The translations under genes were made by a program, and so were the position numbers. A stretch of 64,000 nucleotides of DNA, taken from Sclerodactyla briareus. Lineage: Eukaryota; Echinodermata; Holothuroidea; Dendrochirotida; Sclerodactylidae. Below are positions 12,481 through 23,041 of this stretch, one piece after another; within the stretch, counting starts at the first letter, position 1, and each line of letters opens with the position of its first letter. The notes under the pieces were generated by a model. It did not search any database and was not told the DNA's origin. It saw only the letters and a list, made by a program, of their open reading frames with translations. Where the stretch lies: assembly GCA_026419785.1 (NCBI GenBank), contig JAODTK010005789.1, positions 310,001 to 374,000 of the forward strand, in the 5' to 3' direction.

Positions 12481-13959
12481 TTGTGATATTTATGTTGAAA
12501 AACTCAGAGAGTTGAGTAATATTACAGAATACAGTCAGTGCTCAGTGCATGCTATGCTAGGCTCACTGTAGGTAGCTTCACTCTTGACCTGCTGGCAGAT
12601 TCCCCTGTTCCCTGTTTCTGCACTGCAGATAGGGAGTAATGTGAACGAACCTCTTTCACGGAGAGCTCAATGGGAATGGATATGAGGAAGATTAATGGGG
12701 TAATAATTGAATGAAATGAAATCTAATCACACTATGCAAACGAGCGAACAAAAATGTAAGTGTAGCCAGTGACATGCTTCACCACCCACCCCCCCCCCCC
12801 CCACCGAGTTTTCCACCTGATCGCATGTACGGTTTAGAAGGTATGAGTAAATGTGAAGAACAGATCTGACGAACGAACCAAACAATAATACTCCTGTGTT
12901 TCAGACAAAGAAAGGTAGTTTGGTTGGTAGCATTATTCGTTCTTTGCTATGATTTTTCATTTCGACTAGCCTCTCAGCAAATTCGGACAGATTGAGTACT
13001 TTGGAAGGTTGGACAATCGAACGAAGCCAATCAAACTATGTCTTATGTAATTAAGTAAGTGCGTTCTTAAAAAAATGTACACATCTGCAATTTTTGTGAA
13101 ACGCTGCACGTCCTCGCTTCGTTCATTATGTTGGTGTGTGGCATCACGTTTATACAACACCAGTAACAAGAGGTCCAATCACACGTGTGATGATATTGTT
13201 TCTGTGTGGATACACGTACGACTACCAGTAACAGGCGGTTATATAGGCCTATTCATATCGGATTAGTTGCTTTATTGGAATGTGATAATTTACCTTGGTG
13301 GAATCACGTACAACCACCATCACACCGGGTTATATTCATAGATCCGGTATAATATAAGCATTTATATGTGGATAAGGTTCCAAGATTTTGAAACCAAGGA
13401 CATCAACAATCGAGACAACAACAATTTCAGTGATACATGTAAACGTATATATAAGGCTGCTGCGGGGGGGGGGGTCTAAATATTGTTAATTCACAAATAT
13501 TTCAGAAATATTCAAAGGTTATCATTCGATCTTTGTCAACGTTTTTTTTCTTTCTTTTTTTCTGGGGGGGGGGGACGGGGGATAAGACTGAGGGAAATGT
13601 AATTCCAGAAACATATGGCAGCCTTAGAAGCATTATTAGGGGTTTCTCCATCCCCTGCGATTGAAAAATAACTATAAATTAGAAACAACAGCTGAATAAT
13701 ATTATGATAATTATATTTATGCATTACCATACGTTCTAGAGCGACATAGACCGAATATGGTGTGAGAAGCACACCATGCTTTTTTATTCCTTGGCGAAGC
13801 CCGAAGGAATCTATGACAGCACGTAGGTGCGGTGTGTGTTGTGGGGGGGGGGGGTGCGTTTGTGTGAGAGACACTTGGACCAGATTCGTTCCCGCGCGAT
13901 ATCTAACGAGCGCAAGCATGTGTCATATTAAGTAGGTAGGATGCCCTTATGGTGGGGTC
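12481..13959. other. Nothing recognised; several long C or G runs
   Basis: Runs of 9 to 15 C or G occur at about 12787-12802, 13464-13473, 13564-13573 and 13843-13853. A 127-codon minus frame at 13536-13919 is open because it runs through these tracts and is not credible as a gene. Confidence 0.4.
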
Positions 13960-14370
13960 AATGGGGTGTTGTTTTTGTATCATTTAACGCACGTTCAAGG
14001 TCATGAGAGGTCAACGTTCGGAAAGCTTTTTCACACGATAGCCGAGTGACGGAAGCACGTATGAAGTTCAATCCTGGTGGGGTAGGGTGCAAGTATGGAG
14101 AGACAGAACATTGTTGATTTTGGTGTTAGTTCAAGGTCATCAAGGTCACAAAATACTACATTTGGGGGGGAAAAATTTTATGCGCGATAACAGGACGGTA
14201 GAGGTAATTGGTTAAATTTAGTCATGTGTATTGTGTGTGCAATTAAAATATCAATCCATGTACAAGTATAGGCCCTCCACACCTTTCAATTGAAATATTA
14301 TGGTGTATACAATTATTTCACTATATGACCTTAGCTGACCTCAGGTGACCTTTGACCTAACCCCAATGCA
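13960..14370. repeat. Repeat array with TGACCT/AGGTCA hexamers
   Basis: The segment contains 'gttcaaggtcatgagaggtcaac' near 13993 and 'gttcaaggtcatcaaggtcac' near 14129. At 14326-14358 four TGACCT hexamers start at 14326, 14336, 14346 and 14353, giving spacers of 4, 4 and 1 bases. It directly abuts the truncated 3' end of the LINE at 14380. Confidence 0.65.
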
Positions 14371-14379
14371 ACAGGAGTC

Positions 14380-16200
14380 AGCTCAGCTCAGTCTTTGGAA
14401 GATCACTTCAGCATTTTTGTTTGAAAAAAAGTCTGAAGTCTGTTTTAGCGCAATGCACAAGTCATTATTGTAACACAAAAAGAGTAAAGGACAGAAATGC
14501 TTCCTTGGGGAACACCATGAGTGACCCTCGGAGAGGCATCCGTTAACACATGTAACTCTGTCTGAGAGGTGTAATAAAAACCAGTCAGTGGATCTAACTC
14601 CCATTAATTCAATTTTTTAACACAAGGTGCTATAATCAACTCTGGAAAGGCCTCACTTGATATTCATAAAGCAATTCGTATGATTATCAGGTAGTTTCCA
14701 AGCTGAACAAACAAAGTCCAGGATTTCAGAAATGATGTCACGATGACACTTATCGGTCGATAAATAGCAAATTTGTTCTACTCCTTTTCTTATGAAGAGA
14801 AACGACTTTAGCAGCCTTGAACTCGGTAGGGACCTTACCCTCGGCCAATTGAGACATTGTTGATATGTGTGATGGGGGCAGTAAGGACAGGAGCACCATC
14901 CTTGTTGGACCTTGATGGAAGATGACAAAATCCACAGAGACCAGGCTGGTTCGAGCACAAGATGGTCACTCACCCTAGACGGACAGTAAGACACTACTGG
15001 ATCGGAAGAGGATGTGAAAAATTTTCTGGACTGTGGTAATTTATCCACCAATCTATGGTAGCTACGGTAGAGGAAAAACTATGAAAACAATTGGCCACAG
15101 CCAGAGGTTCATCAACCTTGGAGTTGAATATCAAGACCGTTTTAGAAGAATCGTTTGATTTATCACTATATCCAAGGGTTTTAACTGTTTCCACAATCTA
15201 GTTGTATCATTAGGGCATTGCTCCAATTTGGAAAGGTTATTTGGGGAGGTATTATTTGGATTTACCCTCTTTAACGTTACGCCTCGTTTTCTTATTTTAT
15301 CCTGATTTCCACATTTTTTCACTGTGATGAATGATTTATCGCTCTTGTGAATGTCCGCGGAGAATTTCGCCAGAAAACTAAGGATCAGACCATTGCTTGA
15401 TCCGGGTCGATCTCATTGGAGCAACAGATTCGATAACTTCAGTTAAAATTGTTTTGAGATGATTTCAGGCCCGATCAACATCTGTCTGCCCAGTCACCAC
15501 CGACCTGTCTACTGAATTCAGTTTCTCAAGAAACATGTCAGAAGAATCACCTTCCAGCATCTAACTCTATGGTTTCATAAGAGTTGACTCCAGTTCTACT
15601 GGATTTGTAAGTAGAAAAAACTGGCAGCTATGTGATCGCTAAGACCAACCCCGATTGTACCCGAATTAGCAATCCTATTTACCTAGGGATTGGTAAGTAC
15701 ATGATCATATATGAGGATGGGCAGTCCGAGATTCTCGTTGGCTCACATATAAGATTGTTTATAAGAAGTGTTTAGTGTGCTAGTGTATTTCTTTGCATTA
15801 TTATCTTTGAGAACATTGAAATGTTCCACCACTTCACCCAAAATACACTTACTTACCAGGTGACCGGGTTCGATGCAGAAACAACAACTTCCCGGTCAGC
15901 ACGAATGATGTTGTACCCGGCTGTAGACATATCTGCGTATGCCACACCGGTATCAAGCCAAGTTTCAGAGATAGATAGTACTGCAGCTTGCGTCTCCAAG
16001 CAAGTGTTCTGACTTCCGAAATCTTTGGAGAAAGAGACCTCACAGTTAGGTGAAGAAAGTGGACACCTTTAGTTTTGAAGACATCAAGGATGTTCCAGCC
16101 TGAAATATCGGTTGCATCAGTGACATCGACCAGCCTGTGGTCGGCGTCCACCCCAACAGGACCGGATATTCAATATCTCCGCTTCTCATTAGGCCGAGAC
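14380..16200 (-). mobile_element. Non-LTR retrotransposon (CR1/L2/Jockey-like) with endonuclease and partial reverse transcriptase
   Basis: Minus strand, read across frameshifts. An AP-endonuclease start is visible near 16100-15880: 'ISGWNI', 'KGVHFLHLTVRSLSPKISEVR', then degraded forms of the SETWLD and ICLQPG blocks. The linker region follows: 'QCPNDTTRLWKQLK' near 15220, 'VDEPLAVANCFHSF' near 15110 and 'SRKFFTSSSDPVVSYC' near 15010. Reverse transcriptase blocks come next: 'EFKAAKVVSLHKKRSRTN' near 14810, 'ISEILDF' near 14720, 'GVRSTDWFLLHLSDR' near 14590 and 'PLLFLCYNNDLCI' near 14480. The copy stops just at the catalytic FADD region, so the 3' third of the RT is missing. Frameshifts and stops show it is inactive. 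Confidence 0.88.
16160..16190 (-). other. Decayed 2A-like peptide sequence at the 5' end of the LINE ORF
   Basis: Minus-strand DNA reads 'R-S-G-D-I-E' followed, after a small deletion, by codons for 'x-G-P-V-G-V-D-A', just upstream of the endonuclease. In several LINEs of sea urchins and lancelets a 2A-like motif (D-x-E-x-N-P-G-P) sits at this place. The N-P of the motif is lost here, so this is a relic and the call is tentative. Confidence 0.4.
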
Positions 16201-17060
16201 GAGGCCCTCGAGTAGAAAATGATCACCGTCCAAGGCTGAGCCCGCAGTTGCGATGGAGCTGGCATCTTCGGATCCCGGCTGTGGAGAGGTACACAGAGTA
16301 GTCCTTATGTACATAATAAAGGGTGCCAGAGTCCGTTGATGAAATCAGTAGTGATACGCTGCTGGTAGAGCATGGTGACTGTAGAGGCACCGTAGTTGAG
16401 GTCCAGCTATGAGCAAACCCTTGATCCAGGAATGGAAAAGAAGGGACAGCAGTATTCTATTCAGGCCCTTCATAGTATAGGTGAACTGGTGTTCAATGTT
16501 GTGTTATACATACGGTAGTGTATGGTATACACCGTTGCATGGGATAGGCTGAGCCAATTGAACGATATGTAGCACAACTGGTACCAATGATGAGGGCTAT
16601 CGTCAATAACTGCAGGGGATCCAGACAATTACTCAATTGACATGAACAAGGCTCTTAATTTGACTAATATCACCTCAGAAATGTGCATATTGGTGTTTGG
16701 ATGTCTCCCTTCGAGATTAGCAATAATTCTTCACCAGCAATGGAACAAGAACATTCATAAAACTCTAAAACTTCCTGAAGAACTGGAAAAAATAAGGAAG
16801 GAAAAGCCAGTGGGGTGGCCCTGAAGTGAAATAAAATGTTCGCAAGAATTACTATAAAACATGTCTTCTCTAGAGAAGCCTAAATAGGGAGGATTAGCTG
16901 TTTTCAAAGAAGGACTGATGAGGCGAGTTTTCTCACAGTCTGCTCACGCTGCTGTCACTCTATGTGATACTGTGTAACTTTGAACCCGCTGTAAAGAATT
17001 TATCAAACTTGCCAATTTTGGGGGGCAGTGATGCATACACAGGAGCTATCTATAAACTAG
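16201..17060. other. Probable LINE 5' leader, then nothing recognised
   Basis: 16200-16450 continues smoothly from the LINE with a less AT-rich composition and may be its 5' leader. From 16450 to 17060 I see no motif. The 60-codon plus frame at 16642-16824 has no recognisable domain. Confidence 0.35.
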
Positions 17061-17064
17061 TCCA

Positions 17065-18145
17065 TTGGTTGCGGCATCAGGTCAAGGCCTCTCTCTGTAT
17101 ATTGTATGTATGAGTGGATGGTTCCTGTTGTTTGGGGGGTTCACTGGGGGTCACTGGGGTCAACATGGTCAAAGTCTGGAAACCCTTGTCAACACAATAT
17201 ATTTCAATGCAATGATGTGGAAGGCTCATACTTGTCATACAGCAAGGGTACACACCATTCTTTGGTATATGCAAGTACTGTTCAATGAAAAGATGAGGGC
17301 ATATTCGCTATGTAGCATAGCCAATGGGGTATGGCTTATGATCAAGTCAGGTGTGGAGTTTAATGCCCTTCTCTGTCCTAGAGATATTATTATTATTAGT
17401 ATAGGCCTACCAGGATATATTACTTTGAGATTTGAGAGGGTCGGTGACCATGGCTACCTAGTAAATAGTAGCCAATAATATTAACATTACAACGTTACGT
17501 CTACAAAAAAAGTTAAAATGAAGAAAAAATACCCTCTAGTAACCTGAATGCCTCTAGATAATAACTCGAAATGGTAACATCTGTCCAGCAGCATCTGTCT
17601 GTGTGAGGTCTGGGATCAGCCAGGTACTAATACCATTACTAGGTAGCACATTCCATGGAATGCCCAATTTATAGAAGCAATTCAGTGTTCAGGACAAGGC
17701 AAATGCATTTTGAAACTTGGAGTCAACAAAGAGGTGCTATATTGAACGGCCAACTTACTGAGTTTTTATTGAGTGCATGCAAATACTGCTTGAAAAAAGG
17801 GTTGTAACCTTATACCTAATTGAATGAGCATTGCCCTTAGGTCTCTGAAAAAAGGCAGACACAGCCCAATTCTGGATTCCTCGTCAGAGGCAAAACGAAT
17901 TTGCGATGGTGGGTGCGCGTGTTACGCCGCTCTTGAACACGATAACTGGTAGAGGGTACATACCTGGCATGGAGGTTGGTCATATGGATTCCTTGATCCA
18001 TATTGTTTGGGGGTCTGGTCCAAGACTAATCTGTGGTCAACAGAGATCGGAATCTGGAAACGTTGTAAATATGGCTGCTGCTGAATGCTAACGTGTGGTT
18101 CACTCCTGGCATGTAGGTTGCCCATTAACAGTATGACAGCAGCAT
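17065..18145. repeat. Dispersed repeat copies, 'GTTTGGGGGTC' and 'ACGATAACT' types
   Basis: 'tgttgtttggggggttcactg' (17127) and 'attgtttgggggtctggtcc' (18001) are decayed copies of one unit, as at 6810. 'aacacgataactggtag.gggtacatacctggcatg' (17936) precedes the second copy. The 137-codon plus frame at 17065-17478 runs through this repeat and is not considered a gene. Confidence 0.5.
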
Positions 18146-18149
18146 TTTA

Positions 18150-18744
18150 TCGGAGACCATGCATATTTCGGCTGAATCTGGATTGTAAGTTAGCAGAAGC
18201 GTATATGCTAACTTTTTGAATGAGGTTATTCATAAATTCTGATCAGTCTGGTTCCTTGAAGAATCGGCGGGAATATCCGTCTGATATTAGATGTCATCCA
18301 TTATGCTAGAAATACAGGGAACATTTGAAGGTAATATATTCCTTCGTTGATTTTGAAGAAGCGTTTGTGAACTGGTATTTCTTAGCTTCGATTTTAAAAT
18401 TATTATTGTACGCTGGGTTCGTCCATTATATTCTGACTGTTCAGCTTGTGCCCTGAATCATGAAACCGTCCGGTTTTGTTATGTCAAACGAGGAATGCGT
18501 CGATGCTATCCGCTAAACCCTTATTTTTCATTATATGTAGGGAATGAGCCTGTTTATGCAATGCTCTGACAATATATTTGCTGCTTGTTGGTAATTTGAT
18601 CATCAAGTTATGTATGCAGATGCAGATGTATGCAGATGATATATATCTTTTTTTTTATTAATTAAGAATAACGGATCCTTACAAAGTGTTACACGAATTA
18701 TCAAAAAAGGGAATTTGACGAAATCAAACCTTTTCCCACTAGAC
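18150..18744 (+). mobile_element. L1/Tx1-like LINE reverse transcriptase, 5' part (split by a hAT insertion)
   Basis: Plus-strand translation follows an L1-group RT: 'ISALNLDxK' near 18165 (NWRPI-LLN-DYK block), 'ANFLNEVIHK' near 18205, 'NIRLILDVIHYARNTG' near 18275, 'FVDFEEAFVNW' near 18345, a degraded 'RGMRxxCPLxPLFFII' block near 18490-18530 and the catalytic YADD at 18629-18640, preceded by a 15-bp local duplication of 'atgtatgcagatgca'. Frameshifts and stops are frequent. Sequence of the same element resumes after the hAT element at 19804. Confidence 0.85.
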
Positions 18745-19803
18745 CAGTGGTTCTCAAACCGGGGAAAATGTTCCGCCGGGCGAAATTCCAAGATTCCATG
18801 GGGGAAATTGTATTCATTCAGGTGAAAAACAAGGACGTTTCAAGATGGGGTTATTTCCTGCTTGCGAATCCAATGGGGGAGGGGGGGGGGGGTTGTAAGA
18901 GCGGTGGATTGTACTGTCTATTTCCGACTGCGGCTGTCGTGCCTGTCCGACATTTTCAGTGAGCTGAACGAGCTGAACAGGAAACTGCGGGGCAAAGGCA
19001 CAGACGTTCTTATTCAGTCGAACAAGGTCAGAGCATTCGTGGCAAGACTGCAATTGTGAAGGGGAGGAAATGGGAACGTCGCTTCATTCGCTGCTTTGAG
19101 TGAGTGCGTGGATGACATGGGTGGTTTTCCTATTGCAGTCACGGAGGACATCTCAGAGCACCTTGAAGTACTAGCGGAGGAATTCAAGAGGTACTTCCCA
19201 GGGATCGACAAAGAGACGATCGAGAACCGGCTCATCGGGGGACCCCTTCCAACGAGAACTTGCTGATGCTGCCTGAACCGATGCAGGAGGAGTTCCTCGA
19301 TTGAAGAACGACTGTGCCTCCAAAGACCTCTTCATTACCAAGGAACTGGAGGAGTCCTGGTCAGGGTCCGAGGAACGTACCCTCTTCTCGCGGAAAACGC
19401 TCTCCGGGTCCTTGTCCTGTTTTCGTCTACGTACCTCTGAGGCAGGATTTTCAGCTCCCGTTCATGTGAAAAAGTCCTAATACAAGTTGCAGGTGGATGC
19501 GAACCTACGCTGTGCGATCTCAGTTACAGCTCCCAACATTGATGAACTCATAGGGCGGAAGCGAAAAGCTCACTGAAAACGATTTGCCAGATAATGTACA
19601 AGTCGTGATAAACGATGAAAAATGATTTGTCGTTGTTGGGTTTGTCTCTGCATTCGAATTTATCGAGATTTAAAACTGTCGAGCAAATACATAATCAACC
19701 TCTGATTTTAATATATTTTGTTGAGGGGGAAAGGCTATGGGGGAAAGGCTAGGTTATGCCAGACCTAGGGGGAAATGGGATGAAAAGGGGTTGGGAACCA
19801 CTG
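18745..19803 (+). mobile_element. hAT DNA transposon (ZBED5/SCAND3-like transposase), internally deleted
   Basis: The 8-bp target duplication CACTAGAC lies at 18737-18744 and 19804-19811 with no mismatch. Terminal inverted repeats are CAGTGGTTCTCAAACC at the left and CAGTGGTTCCCAACCC (reverse complement) at the right. The coding remnant runs on the plus strand. 'LSDIFSELNELNRKLRGKG' near 18945 and 'SNKVRAFVARLQL' near 19020 match the region before the C-terminal part of domesticated hAT-like proteins such as ZBED5 and SCAND3. 'ISEHLEVLAEEFKRYFPGI' near 19155 follows. The hATC dimerisation region with 'TYLCEAGFSA'-equivalent sequence across a frameshift is at 19426-19460, and 'ANLRCAISVTAPNIDEL' at about 19500. 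The N-terminal BED finger and the first catalytic residues are absent, so at 1.06 kb it is a deletion derivative, plausibly mobilised in trans. A G run near 18877-18891 interrupts the frame. Confidence 0.93.
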
Positions 19804-20160
19804 CACTAGACAGTGACAATGGGTGCATGGGATCAAGAGATGGGTTTACAAGGTTTGATGGAACTGTTACGCATGGACCCCAGTATCAGGGTATTCGAGA
19901 TACTTATTACCAAAAATGGCGATGATCCGTTCCGCTCGAATTATCTTCCCAAATTATCTAGACTTTAAATGGTCTTGAATGTGGTTTTCGCGCGATCTGA
20001 CTCCGTAAAGCAATTATTGTAACAAGTTATGGTTTATTAAAGTTAGTTTCCGTATACTCAGTATTGCCCAATTGTATTAGATTCCAATAGCACACTCTTG
20101 AACTTCGTATATGGGGTGATGAAATAGATAAAATATAGAAGGGCTATATTGATATTACGG
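19804..20160 (+). mobile_element. L1/Tx1-like LINE, continuation after the hAT insertion
   Basis: Translation resumes with 'GFTRFDGTVTHGP' (19840), 'NGDDPFRSNYLPKLSRL' (19915), 'ARDLTP.SKAIIVTSYGLLK' (19990) and 'WGDEIDKI' (20115). These match the conserved tract after the palm domain of L1-group LINEs (RDLT..GK..IVKS). Together with 18150-18744 they form one interrupted copy. A few frameshifts are present. Confidence 0.8.
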
Positions 20161-20204
20161 CGTGAAGAATGCGGTTCCCTGTTTCTGCTAAGGAGTTTTT
20201 CGGT

Positions 20205-20475
20205 ATTTATATACAAAGTGTAAGCCCTCAGTGGTCTCAAATCTCGGTTCAGCCCAATGGTGTAGGACTTAAGGCGCACATTCCAAAGAATCTCAGAGCA
20301 CTCTTTTGACCGGCAGAGGCAGAACCACTTGCTAGCATCGTGCATTTGATGTTAACCGGCGAGTGACCTGAGAGGTTGAAGTGCCTTGCTACAGAGAAAC
20401 TGGGCTCGGACTGTGCGCTTGTGATTGCTGAATCGGTCTCGGAATTTCGTACTTCGAGGCCGCTATAGCCCATAA
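20205..20475 (-). mobile_element. Penelope-like retroelement fragment, GIY-YIG endonuclease C-terminus
   Basis: On the minus strand the frame starting at 20473 reads 'SVARHFNLSGHSPVNIKC' and then, across one frameshift, 'ILWNVRLKSYTIGLNRDL'. These are the two tail blocks of GIY-YIG domains in Penelope-like elements ('VA-HFN-GHS-D' and 'E--WI--L-T--P-GLN-D'). The GIY and YIG residues and the reverse transcriptase would lie above 20475 and are not present, so this is a 3' end fragment. It is the only member of this class I see in the window. Confidence 0.75.
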
Positions 20476-20477
20476 CC

Positions 20478-20785
20478 GGGCCGTAACTAGAGATCTGTCA
20501 CCACGTATTGATTGGAGACATCATAAGATATATCTAGTGGAAGTTAAACATACTTTCTATATCCATAATCAAGAATTAGGCCAGAGCCCCACGTTCGATT
20601 ACCCTAAATATCGGGAAACTTTGTATGCCCACGTCGGGGTAAGGGGTTATTCGAAGACGTATATGAGCCCCTAGCCAGGCAGTAACCAGAGCTCTGGCAT
20701 GGAGTATTGATGGAGACATTATAGGTATATCCCAGGGACAGTTGGATGTACTTTCTAGGTCCATAACTCGAGATATGGAGTCAGT
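20478..20785. repeat. Tandem repeat, period about 209 bp (related copy at 25800-25985)
   Basis: 'CCGTAACTAGAGATCTGTCA' (20481) recurs as 'AGTAACCAGAGCTCTGGCAT' (20691), with 'TATTGAT.GAGACAT.ATA', 'TACTTTCTA..TCCATAA' and 'GGGTAAGGGGTTATTCGA' blocks in the same relative positions. A third copy, 5 kb away, carries the same blocks. Confidence 0.75.
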
Positions 20786-21230
20786 CTAACATTCAGTTCA
20801 GGAAGAAAAGCCACGGGAGTCTCCCTCTGCTGGAGCAGTATGTCTCAATGCTTCTCTTAGGACGATTTTAGCTGGAGCTTCCTCTTGGGAGTCTTGCAAT
20901 GTGACTGAAAAATCTCAATCTCTTATGTGCTACTATGGATGACAAAGGGATTTGGTTGATTACATCACAGAGTTTATCGTTTGGTATCCAATTGTTATTG
21001 GTCCATCTGATGTTGAGAACACAACGAGTAGTCTTCTTTGGAAAGTGTCAATTTTGTGATCAAGATTCTTTGTTGTACCCCACAGGTCCAATTTATGAAA
21101 GAAAATACTCTTTATTAGGGCATCGAAAATCCCGGGAGTTTGATGCCCATTCCAACTCGTCCTGCCAAGCTGGTTGACAGAATTGTTGAAAGCATTGTTG
21201 GTTATACCGAATCTTCTGTTAATGTCTTCC
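20786..21230. other. Nothing recognised
   Basis: About 450 bases with an 80-codon plus frame (20935-21177) that shows no domain. Confidence 0.35.
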
Positions 21231-21734
21231 TTTACAAAAAAGTTTCATAGAGGGGGGGTATTCTATTCAAAAAAATCTATAGAAAATCTATACAATTTTC
21301 TATAGAGCCCCTCTATAGAAATTTTCTAAAGAATTTCTGAAGAAATTCTAATTAATTTCTAAAGAATTTCTGAAGAAATTCTAATTAATTTCTAAAGAAA
21401 AAAATATTCTATAGAAACTATATAATTTCTAAAGAAAAATCTATGGGATATTCGATGGAAAACTGTATAGGATTTCCAAGGAATTTCTAAGGAAAATCTA
21501 TGAAATATTCTATAGAAACTCTATAGTATTACTAAAGAATTTCTAAAGAAAAAAATATTCTATAGAAACTCTATAGAAATACTAACAATTTTCTAAAGAA
21601 TTTCTAAAGAAAATCTATAAGATTTTTCTAGAGGCTCTGTGAAGAATCTCCAAAAGAAATCTTTAAAATCTATATATAATAAAAATGGAAACTCTGAGGG
21701 AGGTCTAAAATATGATATTTGCCAAACTTGATTA

Positions 21735-23041
21735 AGGGCTGTTCACACTTGTGCGATACGATACGATTACGATACATAAATTTATCGGACGTCGAGTTAA
21801 AAGTGTTATTTTCAATAGGAGTGTTCACTTACCTGTGCGATACGATACGATAAATTTAAATCGGACGTTCGAGTTGAAAATATTTTAACCTTAATCGTGC
21901 GATAAAATTTTTCGGTGCGATAAATGCCATTGCAGTGCAGTGATAAACTTGCGCAATTCTGCAAAGATTATGGAACGCCAAACAGGCTAAGGGGGGAAGT
22001 TTAGCGTTAAAAGTGGGTTTCCGTGATAAAATCAGGGGTTTTGATGAATGTTTTGTTAGTAGTGACCTATCCGGGGAAGACATTGGCCTATGATTGAGCT
22101 TCTCGGCCCTATTTGCGCCATGCACGGGACCTACGAACCATTATTTCAGTTCGAACCCATGATGCCCTCCCCATATATGATAGTAGCGTTTACAGTGAAG
22201 TAATGGGGAGGGACATGTTGCGCCGGCGCCCACGAAGTATCATGTGACATGCAAAGGCAGGAGATATGCGGTTGGTAGTGAGTGGCCGGGGGAGAGGGTG
22301 TTGTGGCTGTTTGAGTGGAACAGGGTAGGAGGGTTTTTTTTTCCAGATGGTCTCGATCCACAGAGTGGAACGAGACCCTCTGTATTGACGGAAACTTCAC
22401 CCGTACCATCATGTGAAAAACGAGGCGGGAATAGAAACGGTAGTGGCAACGGAAATAAGCTATGGTTTATTTTTTTTTTTTGGGGTAATTAATTCTTGTA
22501 GATCAGTGGGGAAAGTAGTAAGGTACACAGGTGGAGCCGTAGGCATTATTTTTACATGCTGAGCAGAGTAACCATGCGAGCTTCCATTTTTCAGCTCAAT
22601 TGGCTGAATTGACCCAATTGACTCAATGCTTTCTTGGCTTCCTAACTTCGCCGTATTATTGGAAACCGATGCTGATTAAGCCTGGGTGTCTACGAAAGGG
22701 TAGGCGGGGATAGTGAAGTCAGCTGTCTGATTCGTGATCGTCACTTGCGCTTCTCCACGCCTCCTTACAAGTACTGAGAAAGACACCAGCTTCGATGGCT
22801 TGAAATTACCATTCTTGGTAATAAAAAACTCTGCCGACCAGGCTATTTTCCACCGCCTGAAACGACAAAATTGGAAAACTTGTGCTTCTCTCAACTAAAA
22901 ATCCCACTACTTCCTCCGTTTATGTTAGGCGCCGAGACGTCCGATAAAATTATCGTACGACATTTTCATCGCACAAGTGTGAACACTCCATCCGCAAAAT
23001 TTATCGTAATCGTATCGTAGTCGCACAATGTGAACAGCGCT
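21735..23041. mobile_element. Harbinger-like DNA transposon, 1.3 kb, with TTA target duplication
   Basis: Left terminus AGGGCTGTTCACACTTGTGC and right terminus (reverse complement) AGCGCTGTTCACATTGTGCG, flanked by TTA at 21732-21734 and 23042-23044. Subterminal sequence is rich in GATACGATACGATT, ATAAATTTATCG and CGGACGT blocks. The terminal block is repeated inside each end (21821-21890 on the left, 22930-22990 on the right). A 3-bp TWA duplication and such termini fit PIF/Harbinger. The interior (22140-22900) has short frames on both strands with no DDE or Myb/SANT motif that I can recognise, so it is probably non-autonomous. Confidence 0.7.

Noticed and set aside
13536-13919. 127-codon minus frame
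   Set aside because: Open because of G/C homopolymers and simple sequence, giving poly-Pro and poly-Lys stretches.
13963-14060. Promoter reading of the AGGTCA sites next to the LINE
   Set aside because: The hexamers lie in a repeat that recurs in gene-free stretches, and no start codon or first exon is adjacent.
17065-17478. 137-codon plus frame starting with a hydrophobic stretch
   Set aside because: Coincides with a dispersed repeat whose other copies (6.8 and 18.0 kb) do not keep the frame.
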